NCBI GenBank assembly: GCA_016191785.1
Contig: JACPVJ010000149.1
Span: forward strand, 52,114 to 116,113
Source: Myxococcales bacterium
GTDB taxonomy: Bacteria > Myxococcota_A > Polyangia > Polyangiales > Polyangiaceae
DNA: 64,000 nt
Direction: 5' to 3'
Within the stretch, counting starts at the first letter, position 1, and each line of letters starts with the position of its first letter. The notes beneath the pieces were generated by a model, which saw nothing but the letters and a program-made list of their open reading frames with translations, searched no databases and was not told the DNA's origin. Shown piece by piece: positions 1 through 10,063 of the stretch. Position numbers and translations under genes: made by a program.

Positions 1-349
1 GGAGCGCGCGAACCTGGAGCGCGCGGTCGTGAGTCAGGAACTCTTCGAGCCGTTTGCCCTCGACTTGATCGCTGGGCGCGCCGCGCACGCTGCGGTTCAA
101 GAAGAGCGCGACGCCGTCCGCGTCCATCAGGCCGATGAAGTCGCTGCAGTGCTCCGCGAGGGCGGCGCCGAGCGCGCCCCAGGCAAGGAGATCGGACGGC
201 CGCGCCGCCGGCGGTTCGGTCGGGTCGGTGGGAATCGGGGAAGTGTAATGCGGGGGGCGAGGGGCGTCCCGGCCTTTGATTTGCGCTGGATCGCGCGCCG
301 TCAGAGAAGTGACACTGAACGGATCATCCAGGCCGAATTTGACGCGCAC
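1..349 (-). CDS. Partial PAS-domain sensor protein, cut by left edge
   Basis: An uninterrupted minus-strand frame runs off the left end of the window. The translated part reads like a PAS fold: DFIGLMDADGVALFLNRSV, then LEEFLTHDRALQVRAL, which is the usual start of a PAS module in histidine kinases or GGDEF proteins. What follows the PAS domain lies outside the window, so the output domain is unknown. The start is not settled. GTG at 349 is used here; ATG at 409 is in the same frame but would overlap the divergent gene. The roughly 60 residues before the PAS domain are Pro-rich and look like linker. PAS assignment is by pattern recognition only. Confidence 0.55.
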   Translation of the reverse strand, partial: MRVKFGLDDPFSVTSLTARDPAQIKGRDAPRPPHYTSPIPTDPTEPPAARPSDLLAWGALGAALAEHCSDFIGLMDADGVALFLNRSVRGAPSDQVEGKRLEEFLTHDRALQVRAL

Positions 350-407
350 AAACGCCGTTGTAGCTCCGTTGCCTACACCAGGGCGGGGAACGAGGGAGCT
401 ACGACAC

Positions 408-1088
408 ATGAGCAACTACGACATCGATCTGGACGCGCGCAGCATGTACCGAACTCTACTGCAAGGCGGGCTCGCACTCGCGCGCACACAGACCGGCTAC
501 GGTCTGGTGGCGATGCGACCCGAAGCGGTGCGTCGCATCTACGAGCTCAAGGGACGACCCGCCGAGAAGCCGTGCGTCACCGTGGGGTCGATGCCGGTGC
601 TGGACGACGTGGCGATGGACATCGATCCGGCGACGCGCGGCTGGCTCGCTCACGCCGCGGCACGGTGGCCGATGGCGGTCGTTGCCCGCCTCGACCCGAG
701 CTCACGCTTGCTCGCGAGCTTCGACCCGTACTTGTTCGGACAGTGCACCAAGTCGGGGACGATCGCGACCTTCTACGGTGTGGGCGAGCTGATCGCGCGG
801 GCCGCCGAGCTCGCGCGAGCAGAGGGTCAGCTGATCGTCGGCTCGAGCGCGAACCTGGCGGGTACCGGCAACAACTACTCGCTCGACGAGGTGCCCGAGT
901 GCATGCGCGCCGCGGCGGACGTCGTGTTCGACTACGGCCGCGCGCCGTACTCGTCCGACGACAAGCTCGCGTCGACCATCCTCGACCTGACCACTGAGCG
1001 CTTCTTGCGACGAGGCATGTGCTTCGCCGAGGTCGAAGCGTCGTGGCTCGCGTTCCAGGCCAGTCGCGGCGAGCTCTGGGCGGCCTGA
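408..1088 (+). CDS. YrdC/Sua5-domain protein (threonylcarbamoyl-AMP synthase family)
   Basis: A 226-residue protein with the YrdC/Sua5 fold. This family makes L-threonylcarbamoyl-AMP from threonine, bicarbonate and ATP for tRNA t6A37. Visible marks are the substrate-loop KGRPAEKP (about residue 50) and the SSAN motif (about residue 148). ATG 408 is chosen because GAGGGAG lies 9 bases upstream; the frame stays open further upstream but without a better ribosome site. The length suits a YrdC-only protein without the Sua5 C-terminal domain. The middle differs from canonical TsaC (for example the stretch around FGQCTKSGT), so it may be a paralogue rather than the essential t6A enzyme. It is convergent with the next gene, with a 3-base gap. 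Confidence 0.75.
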   Translation: MSNYDIDLDARSMYRTLLQGGLALARTQTGYGLVAMRPEAVRRIYELKGRPAEKPCVTVGSMPVLDDVAMDIDPATRGWLAHAAARWPMAVVARLDPSSRLLASFDPYLFGQCTKSGTIATFYGVGELIARAAELARAEGQLIVGSSANLAGTGNNYSLDEVPECMRAAADVVFDYGRAPYSSDDKLASTILDLTTERFLRRGMCFAEVEASWLAFQASRGELWAA

Positions 1089-1091
1089 GAC

Positions 1092-2219
1092 TCAGCCGGT
1101 GCCCGCGTCCTGAAGCCCGCCATTGCCGCCGCCACCCACGGTGCCGCCGCCACCCACCGTGCCGCCGCCACCCACCGTGCCGCCGCCACCCACCGTGCCG
1201 CCGCCACCCACCGTGCCGCCGCCACCCACGGTGCCGCCGCCACCCACGGTGCCGCCGCCACCCACGGTGCCGCCGCCGCCCATGGTCCCGCCGCCACCCA
1301 CGGTCCCACCGGTGCCACCCTTGGCACCGGTGCCGCCCCCACCGCCGGTGCCGCCGGTGCCGCCACCGCCCACCGTGCCGCCACCGCCGACGGTGCCGCC
1401 AGTCCCGCCCTTCGCGCCGGTGCCACCACCGCCACCGGTGCCGCCCGCGCCACCCGCGCCGCCGGTGCCGCCGGTGCCGATCGGGCACGGCTGCGTGTCA
1501 TCGATCATCGCCCCTTGCGGGCGAACGTACACGCTCATCAAGCTGTCGCCATTGGTCGCGGGCCCGAACTTCTCGCTGGAGCCATCCGCGTAGGGCTCGT
1601 CCGAATAGCGCATCGCCGCCGGCGCCGACTCGAACGCGTATTTCGCCACCGAGCCCGCCAGGCCAACGTGGCTGCCCACCCAATACTCCCCCGGGGCCAG
1701 CTTCAGCGGCTGGGCGAACGCCATCGACACCCAGCCCGCCGGAAGCGAACCGGGGATCGACGCCTCGGCGGTGGTCGCCACGAGCGCGTCGGGCTGACCG
1801 TTTCCGTCCGTGGTGTAGATGATGCCGCGCAGGGCCTGGGTTTGCGCCGAGCCCTGCGGTTCGAGGTAGATCAAGATGGCGTCGAAGGTCTCCTCGGCGA
1901 AGAGCGAGAACTTGCTGACGCGCTTACGATTCGCCGCCATCGGGTTCGAACGCTGCGAGCCGATGCAGGCGCGCCCGAGGACCGCCGCGGCCGCTGCGTC
2001 GCCGTCGACCTGCGCATCACCGCTGGCGCCGCTGCCGCCCGCGCCGCCGCTGCCGCTGTCGAGCACCGATCGCACGCAGCGATCCGTATCCGGATCGCAG
2101 ACCCAGCCCGCCGCGCACGGGCACTCCTTCCCCGAGAGGTCGATCTCGTCGACCGTGCAGCTGGTCCACTGGAGCCACAGCGCGGCAAAGCCGAGAGCCA
2201 GGTAGCCGTGGCGATTCAT
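1092..2219 (-). CDS. Secreted Gly-rich repeat protein, probable surface lipoprotein
   Basis: A 375-residue protein with a hydrophobic signal (MNRHGYLALGFAALW) ending near WTSC, a weak lipobox because -3 is Trp. Next comes a short Cys-rich segment (KECPCAAGWVCDPDTDRC) seen in many myxobacterial surface lipoproteins. A globular domain (about residues 80-240) contains GEYWVGSHVG and is probably a beta-sandwich. The last 130 residues are a Gly/Thr/Val low-complexity tail built from TVGGGG hexapeptides. It is the last gene of the nine-gene minus-strand run, 25 bases after the GH5 gene. No function is recognised. The tail may be a flexible spacer or adhesin stalk. Confidence 0.7.
   Translation of the reverse strand: MNRHGYLALGFAALWLQWTSCTVDEIDLSGKECPCAAGWVCDPDTDRCVRSVLDSGSGGAGGSGASGDAQVDGDAAAAAVLGRACIGSQRSNPMAANRKRVSKFSLFAEETFDAILIYLEPQGSAQTQALRGIIYTTDGNGQPDALVATTAEASIPGSLPAGWVSMAFAQPLKLAPGEYWVGSHVGLAGSVAKYAFESAPAAMRYSDEPYADGSSEKFGPATNGDSLMSVYVRPQGAMIDDTQPCPIGTGGTGGAGGAGGTGGGGGTGAKGGTGGTVGGGGTVGGGGTGGTGGGGGTGAKGGTGGTVGGGGTMGGGGTVGGGGTVGGGGTVGGGGTVGGGGTVGGGGTVGGGGTVGGGGTVGGGGNGGLQDAGTG
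1125..1304. repeat. 18-bp coding tandem repeat, ten units
   Basis: Ten back-to-back copies of an 18-bp unit (gccgccgccacccacsgt on the plus strand) encode TVGGGG on the minus strand. One unit carries a Thr-to-Met type change. Degenerate Gly-rich repeats continue to about 1482. Near-identity of the units suggests recent expansion by slippage or unequal exchange, so copy number probably varies between strains. Confidence 0.9.
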
Positions 2220-2244
2220 CCGGAGCCGCCTAGCTTAGCCGAAA

Positions 2245-3714
2245 TCAGAGCGCCGGCGGCACGCGCACCCGGATCAGGTGGTGGGACCTGCTCCCTTGGC
2301 CGCAGCGAAGCCTGATTTCTCCATGCTCGGCGCTGTCCCACTCGGTGGGCTGGTCGTCGCACTCGGCGGAGGTGGGAGCGCCGAGCACCGGCGCCACCGA
2401 AAGGCGATGCGGCTCCTGCAACGTGGGGTTACCGTCGAACTCGAGCTCGAACACGCCGGCCTTCGCGTCGAACTCGACCCGGGTAGGCCAACCCGCCACC
2501 GCCATGGGGCGCACCCGCGCCAGCGCCCGCTTCAGCGCGTTGCGCTCGGTGAATTTCTGCGTCGACGGATCGAAGTCGAAGCAGCCCCAGTTGCCCTGCG
2601 AGCGCTCCTTCCAGACCCAGAAGAACGCAGACGCGCCGTACTCTTCCTGAAGCTCACTCTGCCAGGTGAAGTACTCGCTGGCCTTGATCGCGTTCGGATC
2701 GAAGCCCCACTCGGTGATCACCAGGGGCGCCTGCCAGGCGTCTGCCTCGAGCCGCGCATTCGCGTTCGAGACGCGCAGCTTCTCCTTGGTCATGGCCTGC
2801 TTCTGTGCGTCGGTGCTGACGAAGGCCAGGGTGTAGACGTGAGGCGCGTACCCGCTCATGGCGCCGAGCGGCGCCTCGGGCAGCGGCGCGGTGTCGAGAA
2901 CGTTGCGCGTCGACGAGGGCTCGAACAGGTAGAGCTTGGTCGGGGCCGCCGTGCGGATCGCGGGGTAGGCGTCAGCGTTCAGCCGGTCGATGCCCTCGAG
3001 GGTGGCGATGGGCTCGTTGAAGATCTCGAGCCCGATCACCGCCGGGTGCGCGGCGAAGCGCTTGGCGACCTGGGCAGCCATCTGGGTGAACCGCTGGCGC
3101 AAGAACGCGCCGTCGGCGCTCTCGCCGAAGAAGGTGTCGAAGGCGTCCAGCACCTGCTTGCTCAGGCGGCGCTGCTCGAGATCCGTCAGCGGGCCCTCGA
3201 GCAGCTGGGTCGGCGGCGGACGGATGGCCCAGAGGGGCGCGCCGTCTTCGCCGATCTCCTTGCTGTATGCGTCCTGGTGCAGATCCAAGAGCACCACGAG
3301 GCCGGCGGCGTGCGACAGATCCAGCACCGCTTCGACCCGATCCAGGTACTTCTGATCGAGCCCGCCGTCCTGGGTCGGCTCGATGCCGCTCCAGTTGATC
3401 GGCAAGCGGAGCGCGTCGAAGCCCCAGTCGCGCATCGCCTGGGCGTCCGCTGCAGAGAACGCCGGGATCTCTTCCAGGGCCTTCCGCCCGTCGTCGAAGG
3501 TGACGTCGAACAACCCCTCGACCCGTGCGTTCACGCCGCGCAAGAGCACCACGCGACCAGCTTCGTCGATCAGGTGCCCGCAGTGCTCACCCAGCGGGCT
3601 GCCCGTCGCCGGCAGGCGCGCGCAGGGCGGGTTGGCATCTGGCGACTCTTCCGAGTCGCCGCCCCCACAGGCGACGGCCAACAGGGCGACGATCAAGGCG
3701 GCTCGGCGCATCAT
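2245..3714 (-). CDS. Exported GH5-family glycoside hydrolase, endoglycoceramidase-like
   Basis: A 489-residue lipoprotein-type glycosidase. The signal MMRRAALIVALLAVAC ends in a lipobox (AVAC). The fold opens with GRVVLLRGVNARVEG, the hallmark start of GH5 endoglycoceramidase-like enzymes, followed by LRLPINWSGIEP. The acid/base Glu is in IFNEP (about residue 253) and the nucleophile Glu in ITEWG (about residue 335), so both catalytic residues are kept. A small beta domain follows (about 400-489). Start: tandem ATGs at 3714/3711; the open frame reads further upstream but that part belongs to phaC in another frame. It sits 23 bases after phaC in the same run. Substrate is inferred: glycolipid is likely, cellulose-type glucan possible. 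Confidence 0.8.
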   Translation of the reverse strand: MMRRAALIVALLAVACGGGDSEESPDANPPCARLPATGSPLGEHCGHLIDEAGRVVLLRGVNARVEGLFDVTFDDGRKALEEIPAFSAADAQAMRDWGFDALRLPINWSGIEPTQDGGLDQKYLDRVEAVLDLSHAAGLVVLLDLHQDAYSKEIGEDGAPLWAIRPPPTQLLEGPLTDLEQRRLSKQVLDAFDTFFGESADGAFLRQRFTQMAAQVAKRFAAHPAVIGLEIFNEPIATLEGIDRLNADAYPAIRTAAPTKLYLFEPSSTRNVLDTAPLPEAPLGAMSGYAPHVYTLAFVSTDAQKQAMTKEKLRVSNANARLEADAWQAPLVITEWGFDPNAIKASEYFTWQSELQEEYGASAFFWVWKERSQGNWGCFDFDPSTQKFTERNALKRALARVRPMAVAGWPTRVEFDAKAGVFELEFDGNPTLQEPHRLSVAPVLGAPTSAECDDQPTEWDSAEHGEIRLRCGQGSRSHHLIRVRVPPAL

Positions 3715-3737
3715 GGAAGGTGCACCTCTTGGCACCT

Positions 3738-4735
3738 CTAGTCCCGATCTGCCCAGAATTTGGCGATCGCCGGCCAGAGGCCCTGGGCGGCCTTCTTCGA
3801 GACCACCGCCCCGACGTGGCCCCCCGGAAGGTGGATGCGGTGCTTGTCTTCTGAGCTGATGCGCTCGAGCAAGACCGCCGCGCTCTCGGGCGGCACGATG
3901 TTGTCGTGCTGGAAGGTGACCGCCAGGGTGGGACAGGTGATGGCCTCGAGTCGCGCGGGCTGCCCCGAGAGCGTGAAGGTTCCGGCGAGCAGCGCGTTCT
4001 TCCGATACAGCTCGTCCACGTAGCGCTGATAACACGCGCCGGGGAACGACACGTTGTCGCTGCCCCAGGTCTCCAGAGCCAGAAAGCCGTTCATGAGCTC
4101 GTCGTCCCAGAGCTTGTCGGCCACGTGCACCGCCTTGGACAGGGTCAGGGTCGGTCGCAGCAAGTGAAACGCCGACTGCATCAGCTGCCACGGAACGTTG
4201 CCGGTGGCCGTGACCACCGCCTGGACGTCGAAGCCCTTCGAGCGCGTCCACGCGCTCAGCAGCCCGCCGTCGTGGAAGCCGATGGGCGCGGCCAGCGCCG
4301 TGAGCGAGGCGAAGCGTTCGGGGTGAACGCTGGCGTGAATCGCCGCCAGGGTGCCTCCTAAGCAATAGCCGAGCACGTGTGCCTTCGGGGCGCCGGCCAC
4401 CTTCCGGGTCCGCTCGATCGCCCGGCCCAGGTACCGATCGCACACGTCGTCGAAGGTCAGGTACCGGTCTTCGTCGCCGGGCGTGCCCCAATCGATGCAG
4501 AACACGTCGTGCCCGCGCGCAACGAACCACTCGACGAAGCTCTTGCCGGGGAGCAGGTCGAGCACGTAGTGCCGGTTGATCAGCGACGGCACCAGCAAGA
4601 CCGGCGTGGCGTGGGCCACGCCCTCGGACCGCGGTCGATAGCGGAGCAGGCGCCACTTGTTCTCGGCGAACACGACGTCCGAGGGCGTCTGCCCCACCGC
4701 CGGCGGCGGTCGGCCGAACAGAGACGCCAGCGAGA

Positions 4736-4739
<4 letters not shown>
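3738..4739 (-). CDS. phaC: PHA synthase, class III-like PhaC (copy 1)
   Basis: A 333-residue alpha/beta-hydrolase-fold polyester synthase that polymerises hydroxyacyl-CoA. The lipase-like box is GYCLGG, with Cys as the acyl-holding nucleophile. The catalytic Asp is in QHDNIVPP and the His in PGGHVGAVV. The family signature LLVPSLINRHYVLDL is at residues 48-62. The length fits class III PhaC rather than the 560-residue class I enzymes. Its ATG overlaps the stop of the acyl-CoA synthetase gene (ATGA), so the two are translationally coupled. A second phaC lies at 12064-13038; the two share motifs throughout but are clearly diverged. Confidence 0.88.
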
Positions 4740-6472
<1,733 letters not shown>

Positions 6473-6477
6473 GGCGC

Positions 6478-6759
6478 TCACTCTTGGGCTGCGAGTCGTT
6501 CTTCTAGATCGAGCAGTTTGCTCTCGAGCTGATTCAGCTTGTGCAGCGTGCGCTCTTGATCGCGCTTGGTCGGCAGCCCCAGCCCGCCCCACCATCCGGC
6601 GGCCAGCTCGTCGCTCTTGGCCTTGGCCTTCATCAGGGTGCTGAGCCAGGCCCCCGCGGGCTCGAGCACGAGGGGGCTCTTGAGCACCTGCTCCATGTAG
6701 GTCGCGGTAGCGTTTTCCCAGGCGTTGAAGGCCTTTTTGTAGATGTCCCAGGGGTTCAT
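6478..6759 (-). CDS. Small PhaE-like PHA synthase subunit
   Basis: A 93-residue helical protein. Its C-terminal half, LPTKRDQERTLHKLNQLE, resembles the end of class III PhaE, where a Pro-Thr-Lys/Arg turn leads into a coiled coil. The N-terminal half (WDIYKKAFNAWENATATYM) looks phasin/PhaE-like, with aromatic amphipathic helices. Classical PhaE is around 350 residues, so this is a strongly reduced version. It sits 18 bases downstream of a lipoprotein gene and 5 bases upstream of the acyl-CoA synthetase, and a short-form phaC follows. It may activate that PhaC or coat granules as a phasin. The PhaE relation is by pattern only. Confidence 0.6.
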   Translation of the reverse strand: MNPWDIYKKAFNAWENATATYMEQVLKSPLVLEPAGAWLSTLMKAKAKSDELAAGWWGGLGLPTKRDQERTLHKLNQLESKLLDLEERLAAQE

Positions 6760-6777
6760 GTGTCGTCCTCTCTCGTG

Positions 6778-7611
6778 TCAGAAACCGATCCGCCGAAGCT
6801 CGGCGGCGGTGGTGAAGTCGGCGTCGGGCTCGTCGGGCTTGCTGGTCGCGCGGACCACCTCGGCGAAGCACTCGAAGAACAGTGACGTCTGCCGGCGCGT
6901 GGTGCTGGCGCCGACAGCGGGGGCCACCGTGACGCGCGTGCGCACGCGGTGCACCTGGCTGAACACCAGCGAGGGCAGGCGCGCCTCGCCCTTGCCGTCC
7001 ACCGCCACCTCGTAGGTGTCTTTGCCGGCGTAGGGCAGGCCGCGCAGCGTGCCGTTCTGGATCGTGCCGGTCGACACGAAGCTCGACCCGGGCTCGATGG
7101 GGAAGCGCATGAGCTCGACCGGCTTGCCGTAGATGAGCAGCGTCTTACCCTCGGGGGCCGCCTCGTCACGCGACGCGACCCCCAGCAGCCAGAGCGCGCT
7201 GTCGTCTTGCCGCAGCACGTTCTCGACGGTGCCCGCGGCGTCGAAGGGCGTCACGAACGCGTCCGGTGGGAACGAAGCCTGGTACCACTTCCCCGTGACC
7301 TTCGCCGGCACGATCTTGGCCTCTTGATCGTCGGCGAAGTCGGTGCCGAAGTCCCAGCTCAGCCGCCCGTCGCCCAGCTCGATTCCAGCAAGATCGACCG
7401 GCCTTTCGCTGCCCGCCGGCGAGACCAGGTACGAGATCGGCACGCCGATCGCAGGCCGAGCTTCGCTCGCGTCGATGCGCCCGTCCAGGTTCGGCACGCA
7501 GGCCAGGGGCTCGGGGCTCGCGCCCTGGTAGTCGGCGTGCCCCGGAGCCTCGGTCTTGTTGTCGCTGCATCCGGCGAGCAGGGCGAAGGCGAAGACGGTG
7601 AGACGCTGCAT
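6778..7611 (-). CDS. Lipoprotein, paralogue of the 10060-11052 product
   Basis: A 277-residue lipoprotein (MQRLTVFAFALLAGC, lipobox LAGC) of unknown function. It shares a scaffold with the product of 10060-11052: C.PN.DG..D.SE near the N-terminus, an LVS strand, GDGRLSWDF, GKWY/GKWF, a late ECF motif and the final AAELRR. Those shared positions run along the whole protein, so the two are paralogues kept in one operon. The domain looks mainly beta. It is 8 bases downstream of the beta-barrel gene and 18 bases before the PhaE-like gene. A role as a periplasmic or surface partner of the barrel or hydrolase is inference. Confidence 0.75.
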   Translation of the reverse strand: MQRLTVFAFALLAGCSDNKTEAPGHADYQGASPEPLACVPNLDGRIDASEARPAIGVPISYLVSPAGSERPVDLAGIELGDGRLSWDFGTDFADDQEAKIVPAKVTGKWYQASFPPDAFVTPFDAAGTVENVLRQDDSALWLLGVASRDEAAPEGKTLLIYGKPVELMRFPIEPGSSFVSTGTIQNGTLRGLPYAGKDTYEVAVDGKGEARLPSLVFSQVHRVRTRVTVAPAVGASTTRRQTSLFFECFAEVVRATSKPDEPDADFTTAAELRRIGF

Positions 7612-7619
7612 GCGAGTCC

Positions 7620-9179
7620 TCAGAACGTGAAGGCGGCGCTGGCCCGCCAGAGCTGCGCGGGCTTGGCTTTGAGCCCGAGCTCGGGGTTGTGAAGCCCCGC
7701 GCCGGGCAAGAGCGTGGCCTGTTCGAGCGCGAGCACGAAGCCGTCGCTGCTCTGATAGCTGAGACCCGGATCGAGCTCGACCCCCAGTGGGCGCTTGCGC
7801 CCCGGAGCCGATTCGGCGTTCACCGCCCAGGACATCACCGCGAACAGGGACGCCTCGAGCCGACCGCTGGCGAAGCGGAACAGGTCACCCCGCAGGTGGG
7901 GCTTCACGTACACCGCGTCGGTGACGGTGCCGATGATCTCACGAAACAGGATGCGATCGACGCGATAGTCGGGGTGGAAGCGGAAGTTGTTCACGGTCAG
8001 ATCGTAGGGCGGCCGAGCCTGGGGGCCGTCCAGATCGCCGGGGACCGGCGCCGGGCGATTCACCCCGGGAAATGCGCCGAAACCGGGGGCCGAGTCGCCG
8101 CTGGCGTAACCACCGTCCAGGCCCAGGCGATACGTGCCGGCGGCGTCGCCGACCTCGCTCTCGAGCGCGCCGCCCAGCTGCCGGCTGGTGGCCGCATCGC
8201 GGAACAGCACCCCTGGGATCAGCGACGGCTGGTCGACCCGCGCCGTCAAGAACGCCAGCTCCGCTTCGACGCGATAGCCACGCCCACTGACCCGCGTCCA
8301 CAGGTCGGCCGCGGTGGCGCGATAACCGCGCGACATCACCTGTGCGTCGTTCACGGCCACGGGTTGTGCAACGGGCAGGTACGTCGCCGGAACGTCTTTG
8401 TCTTGCCAGCGATGGGAGGCGTAGGCGCCGTACTCCAGCGTGTGCTTGCCCGCCGTCGCGCGCCGCGTGCGCGCCGCGTCGGTGCGCGAAGCGAGCACCG
8501 CGAAGGTCACGCTGTGCACCGCCGCGCTCGGCGCAAAGTCGATCGAGCGGCGGCCCGCCCGGTCGGGCACGAACGGCCCGGTCGCCGACAAATCGTAGGC
8601 AATGGCCCAGAAATGCCCCAAGAGCGGCGTCACGAAGGCGATCCGATCGGCGGCGTCGCCGCTGTCGCAGTCCAGGCAATCCCCGGCGTTGGCCAGGACG
8701 CCCAGGCCCCAGTGGCTGCCCATGCGACCGACCGCAAGGGCTCCAAACGGGGTCAACGCCTCGCCCCACACGCGCTTGACACTCACGGTCTCGCCTTCGG
8801 TGCGCTGGGTGCTGCTGGCGGACGGGATGCCCTCGGGCGCACTGCCCAGGGCCACGTTGTCCAGCGCGTCGAGCCGCGCCTTCACCGCCATCATCCCGCC
8901 CGGCGCGTAGATCGAGAGATCCGTGCGCAGGCGCATGTCGGCCCGGGTGAGGGTCTGCCCCTTCGAGCTGCCCAGCGGCACCGGGTAGAAGAGCTCGCCG
9001 GAGGGCGTGGGGCCGCGATCGAGATCCAGGTTGTACAGCGCGTCGGCACGCACGCGAAAGTAGCCGTCGAGGCGCACTTCTTCTTCGGGCTTGGCACCCA
9101 GGTCGCGGCCGTGATCGGCGAAGCCCGTGGCCCGGGCTGACGAGGCCACCAAGAGCAGCACCATGCCGACCCGCCTCAT
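7620..9179 (-). CDS. Outer-membrane beta-barrel protein (TIGR04551-like)
   Basis: A 519-residue protein with a cleavable signal (MRRVGMVLLLVASSARATG). Alternating amphipathic strands run throughout and the last residue is Phe (AAFTF), the standard signature of a barrel inserted by BamA. Early segments VRLDGYFRVRADALYNLDL and RADMRLRTDLSIY, plus VKRVWGEALTPFG and GRMGSHWGLG, resemble the uncharacterised myxobacterial family TIGR04551. That name is from memory and untested. The ATG overlaps the hydrolase stop by 4 bases (ATGA). Lying between a lipoprotein hydrolase and PHA genes, it could be the import channel for released lipid, but there is no direct evidence. Confidence 0.7.
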   Translation of the reverse strand: MRRVGMVLLLVASSARATGFADHGRDLGAKPEEEVRLDGYFRVRADALYNLDLDRGPTPSGELFYPVPLGSSKGQTLTRADMRLRTDLSIYAPGGMMAVKARLDALDNVALGSAPEGIPSASSTQRTEGETVSVKRVWGEALTPFGALAVGRMGSHWGLGVLANAGDCLDCDSGDAADRIAFVTPLLGHFWAIAYDLSATGPFVPDRAGRRSIDFAPSAAVHSVTFAVLASRTDAARTRRATAGKHTLEYGAYASHRWQDKDVPATYLPVAQPVAVNDAQVMSRGYRATAADLWTRVSGRGYRVEAELAFLTARVDQPSLIPGVLFRDAATSRQLGGALESEVGDAAGTYRLGLDGGYASGDSAPGFGAFPGVNRPAPVPGDLDGPQARPPYDLTVNNFRFHPDYRVDRILFREIIGTVTDAVYVKPHLRGDLFRFASGRLEASLFAVMSWAVNAESAPGRKRPLGVELDPGLSYQSSDGFVLALEQATLLPGAGLHNPELGLKAKPAQLWRASAAFTF

Positions 9180-10063
9180 CGCGCACTCCGCAGAAATTCA
9201 GCCAAATCGCGGGTCGAGGCGGCGGCGGCCTCGAGCATGGGAAAGTGCCCGGTGCGGGGGTACACCCGCAACTCGGCGTGCTTCAGATCACGGCTCAGAC
9301 GCTCGCCGATCGACAGCGGCGTGACGCGATCTTCCCGCCCCCACAGCAGCAGGGTCGGCTGCCCAATCTCGCGATAGCGTGCCTCGACCTCGGCGAAGCG
9401 CTGGCCGCGGGTCGCCGCCAGCGCCGCAGCCACGGTCCCGGGCCGCTCCAGCGCGCGCTCCACGTCCTCGATCAGGCGCTCGCTGACGTTGCGCTCGTCG
9501 TAGAACGCCTGAGCGATCTTGTCGTCCGAGCGCTCGGCGTAGAACGCGCCGAACAGCGCCTCGCCCAGGCCCTGGCTCCGCGCCCAGTGAAAGGTCGAGG
9601 GCAGCTGCTCTTCGTAGACCCAGGCGTCGTAGAGCGCGAGCCGCTCGACCCGACCGGGCGCCAACAGGGCCATCTGGAGCGCCACCGACGCGCCCCACGA
9701 GTGCGCGACCACGGCGGCGCTCTTCACGCCGCGCGCGTCCATCAGGGCCAATACCAGCCGGGCCTGGGCCCGGGGCGAGTAGTCCCCCTCGGGGCGATCG
9801 GTCCAGCCGAAACCCTTCAAATCCAGGGCGATCACCCGGTGATCGCGGGCCAGCGCGGGGCGAACCGTCTCCCAGGTCTCGAGCGACGACGCGAAGCCGT
9901 GCAAGAGCACCACCGCCGGACCCTTGCCCTCGTCGACGAAGCGCACCCGCGCCCCGGCCACGCTCGCGTAGCTCCCCTTCGGCTCGCCGGGCATGGGCCC
10001 GACGTGAAACGCAGGCGCGCAGGCCAGGGCCAGGGCGGCCAAGGCGAGCACCGCACGCTTCAC
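9176..10063 (-). CDS. Lipoprotein alpha/beta hydrolase (esterase/lipase-like)
   Basis: A 295-residue alpha/beta hydrolase anchored as a lipoprotein (VKRAVLALAALALAC). The oxyanion region is VVLLHGFASS, the nucleophile elbow is AHSWGAS (Ser near residue 130), the acid is in LLWGREDRVTP and the His in RTGHFPMLEA. The GTG start at 10063 overlaps the upstream stop (GTGA) and has GGAGG about 8 bases upstream; the frame extends further upstream but lacks these signals. Close homologues include esterases, haloalkane dehalogenases and lactonases, so substrate is open. Its exported position just before a barrel gene and an acyl-CoA synthetase suggests ester or lipid cleavage outside the cytoplasm. Confidence 0.82.
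   Translation of the reverse strand: MKRAVLALAALALACAPAFHVGPMPGEPKGSYASVAGARVRFVDEGKGPAVVLLHGFASSLETWETVRPALARDHRVIALDLKGFGWTDRPEGDYSPRAQARLVLALMDARGVKSAAVVAHSWGASVALQMALLAPGRVERLALYDAWVYEEQLPSTFHWARSQGLGEALFGAFYAERSDDKIAQAFYDERNVSERLIEDVERALERPGTVAAALAATRGQRFAEVEARYREIGQPTLLLWGREDRVTPLSIGERLSRDLKHAELRVYPRTGHFPMLEAAAASTRDLAEFLRSAR

Noticed and set aside
1125..1482. Possible CRISPR array because of regular repeats
   Set aside because: The repeat is 18 bp with no spacers, in frame and coding for a low-complexity tail.
1123..1593. Pro-rich frame PPPPTV repeated on the plus strand
   Set aside because: It is the complement of the TVGGGG repeat. The minus-strand frame has signal peptide and a globular domain, so that one is real.
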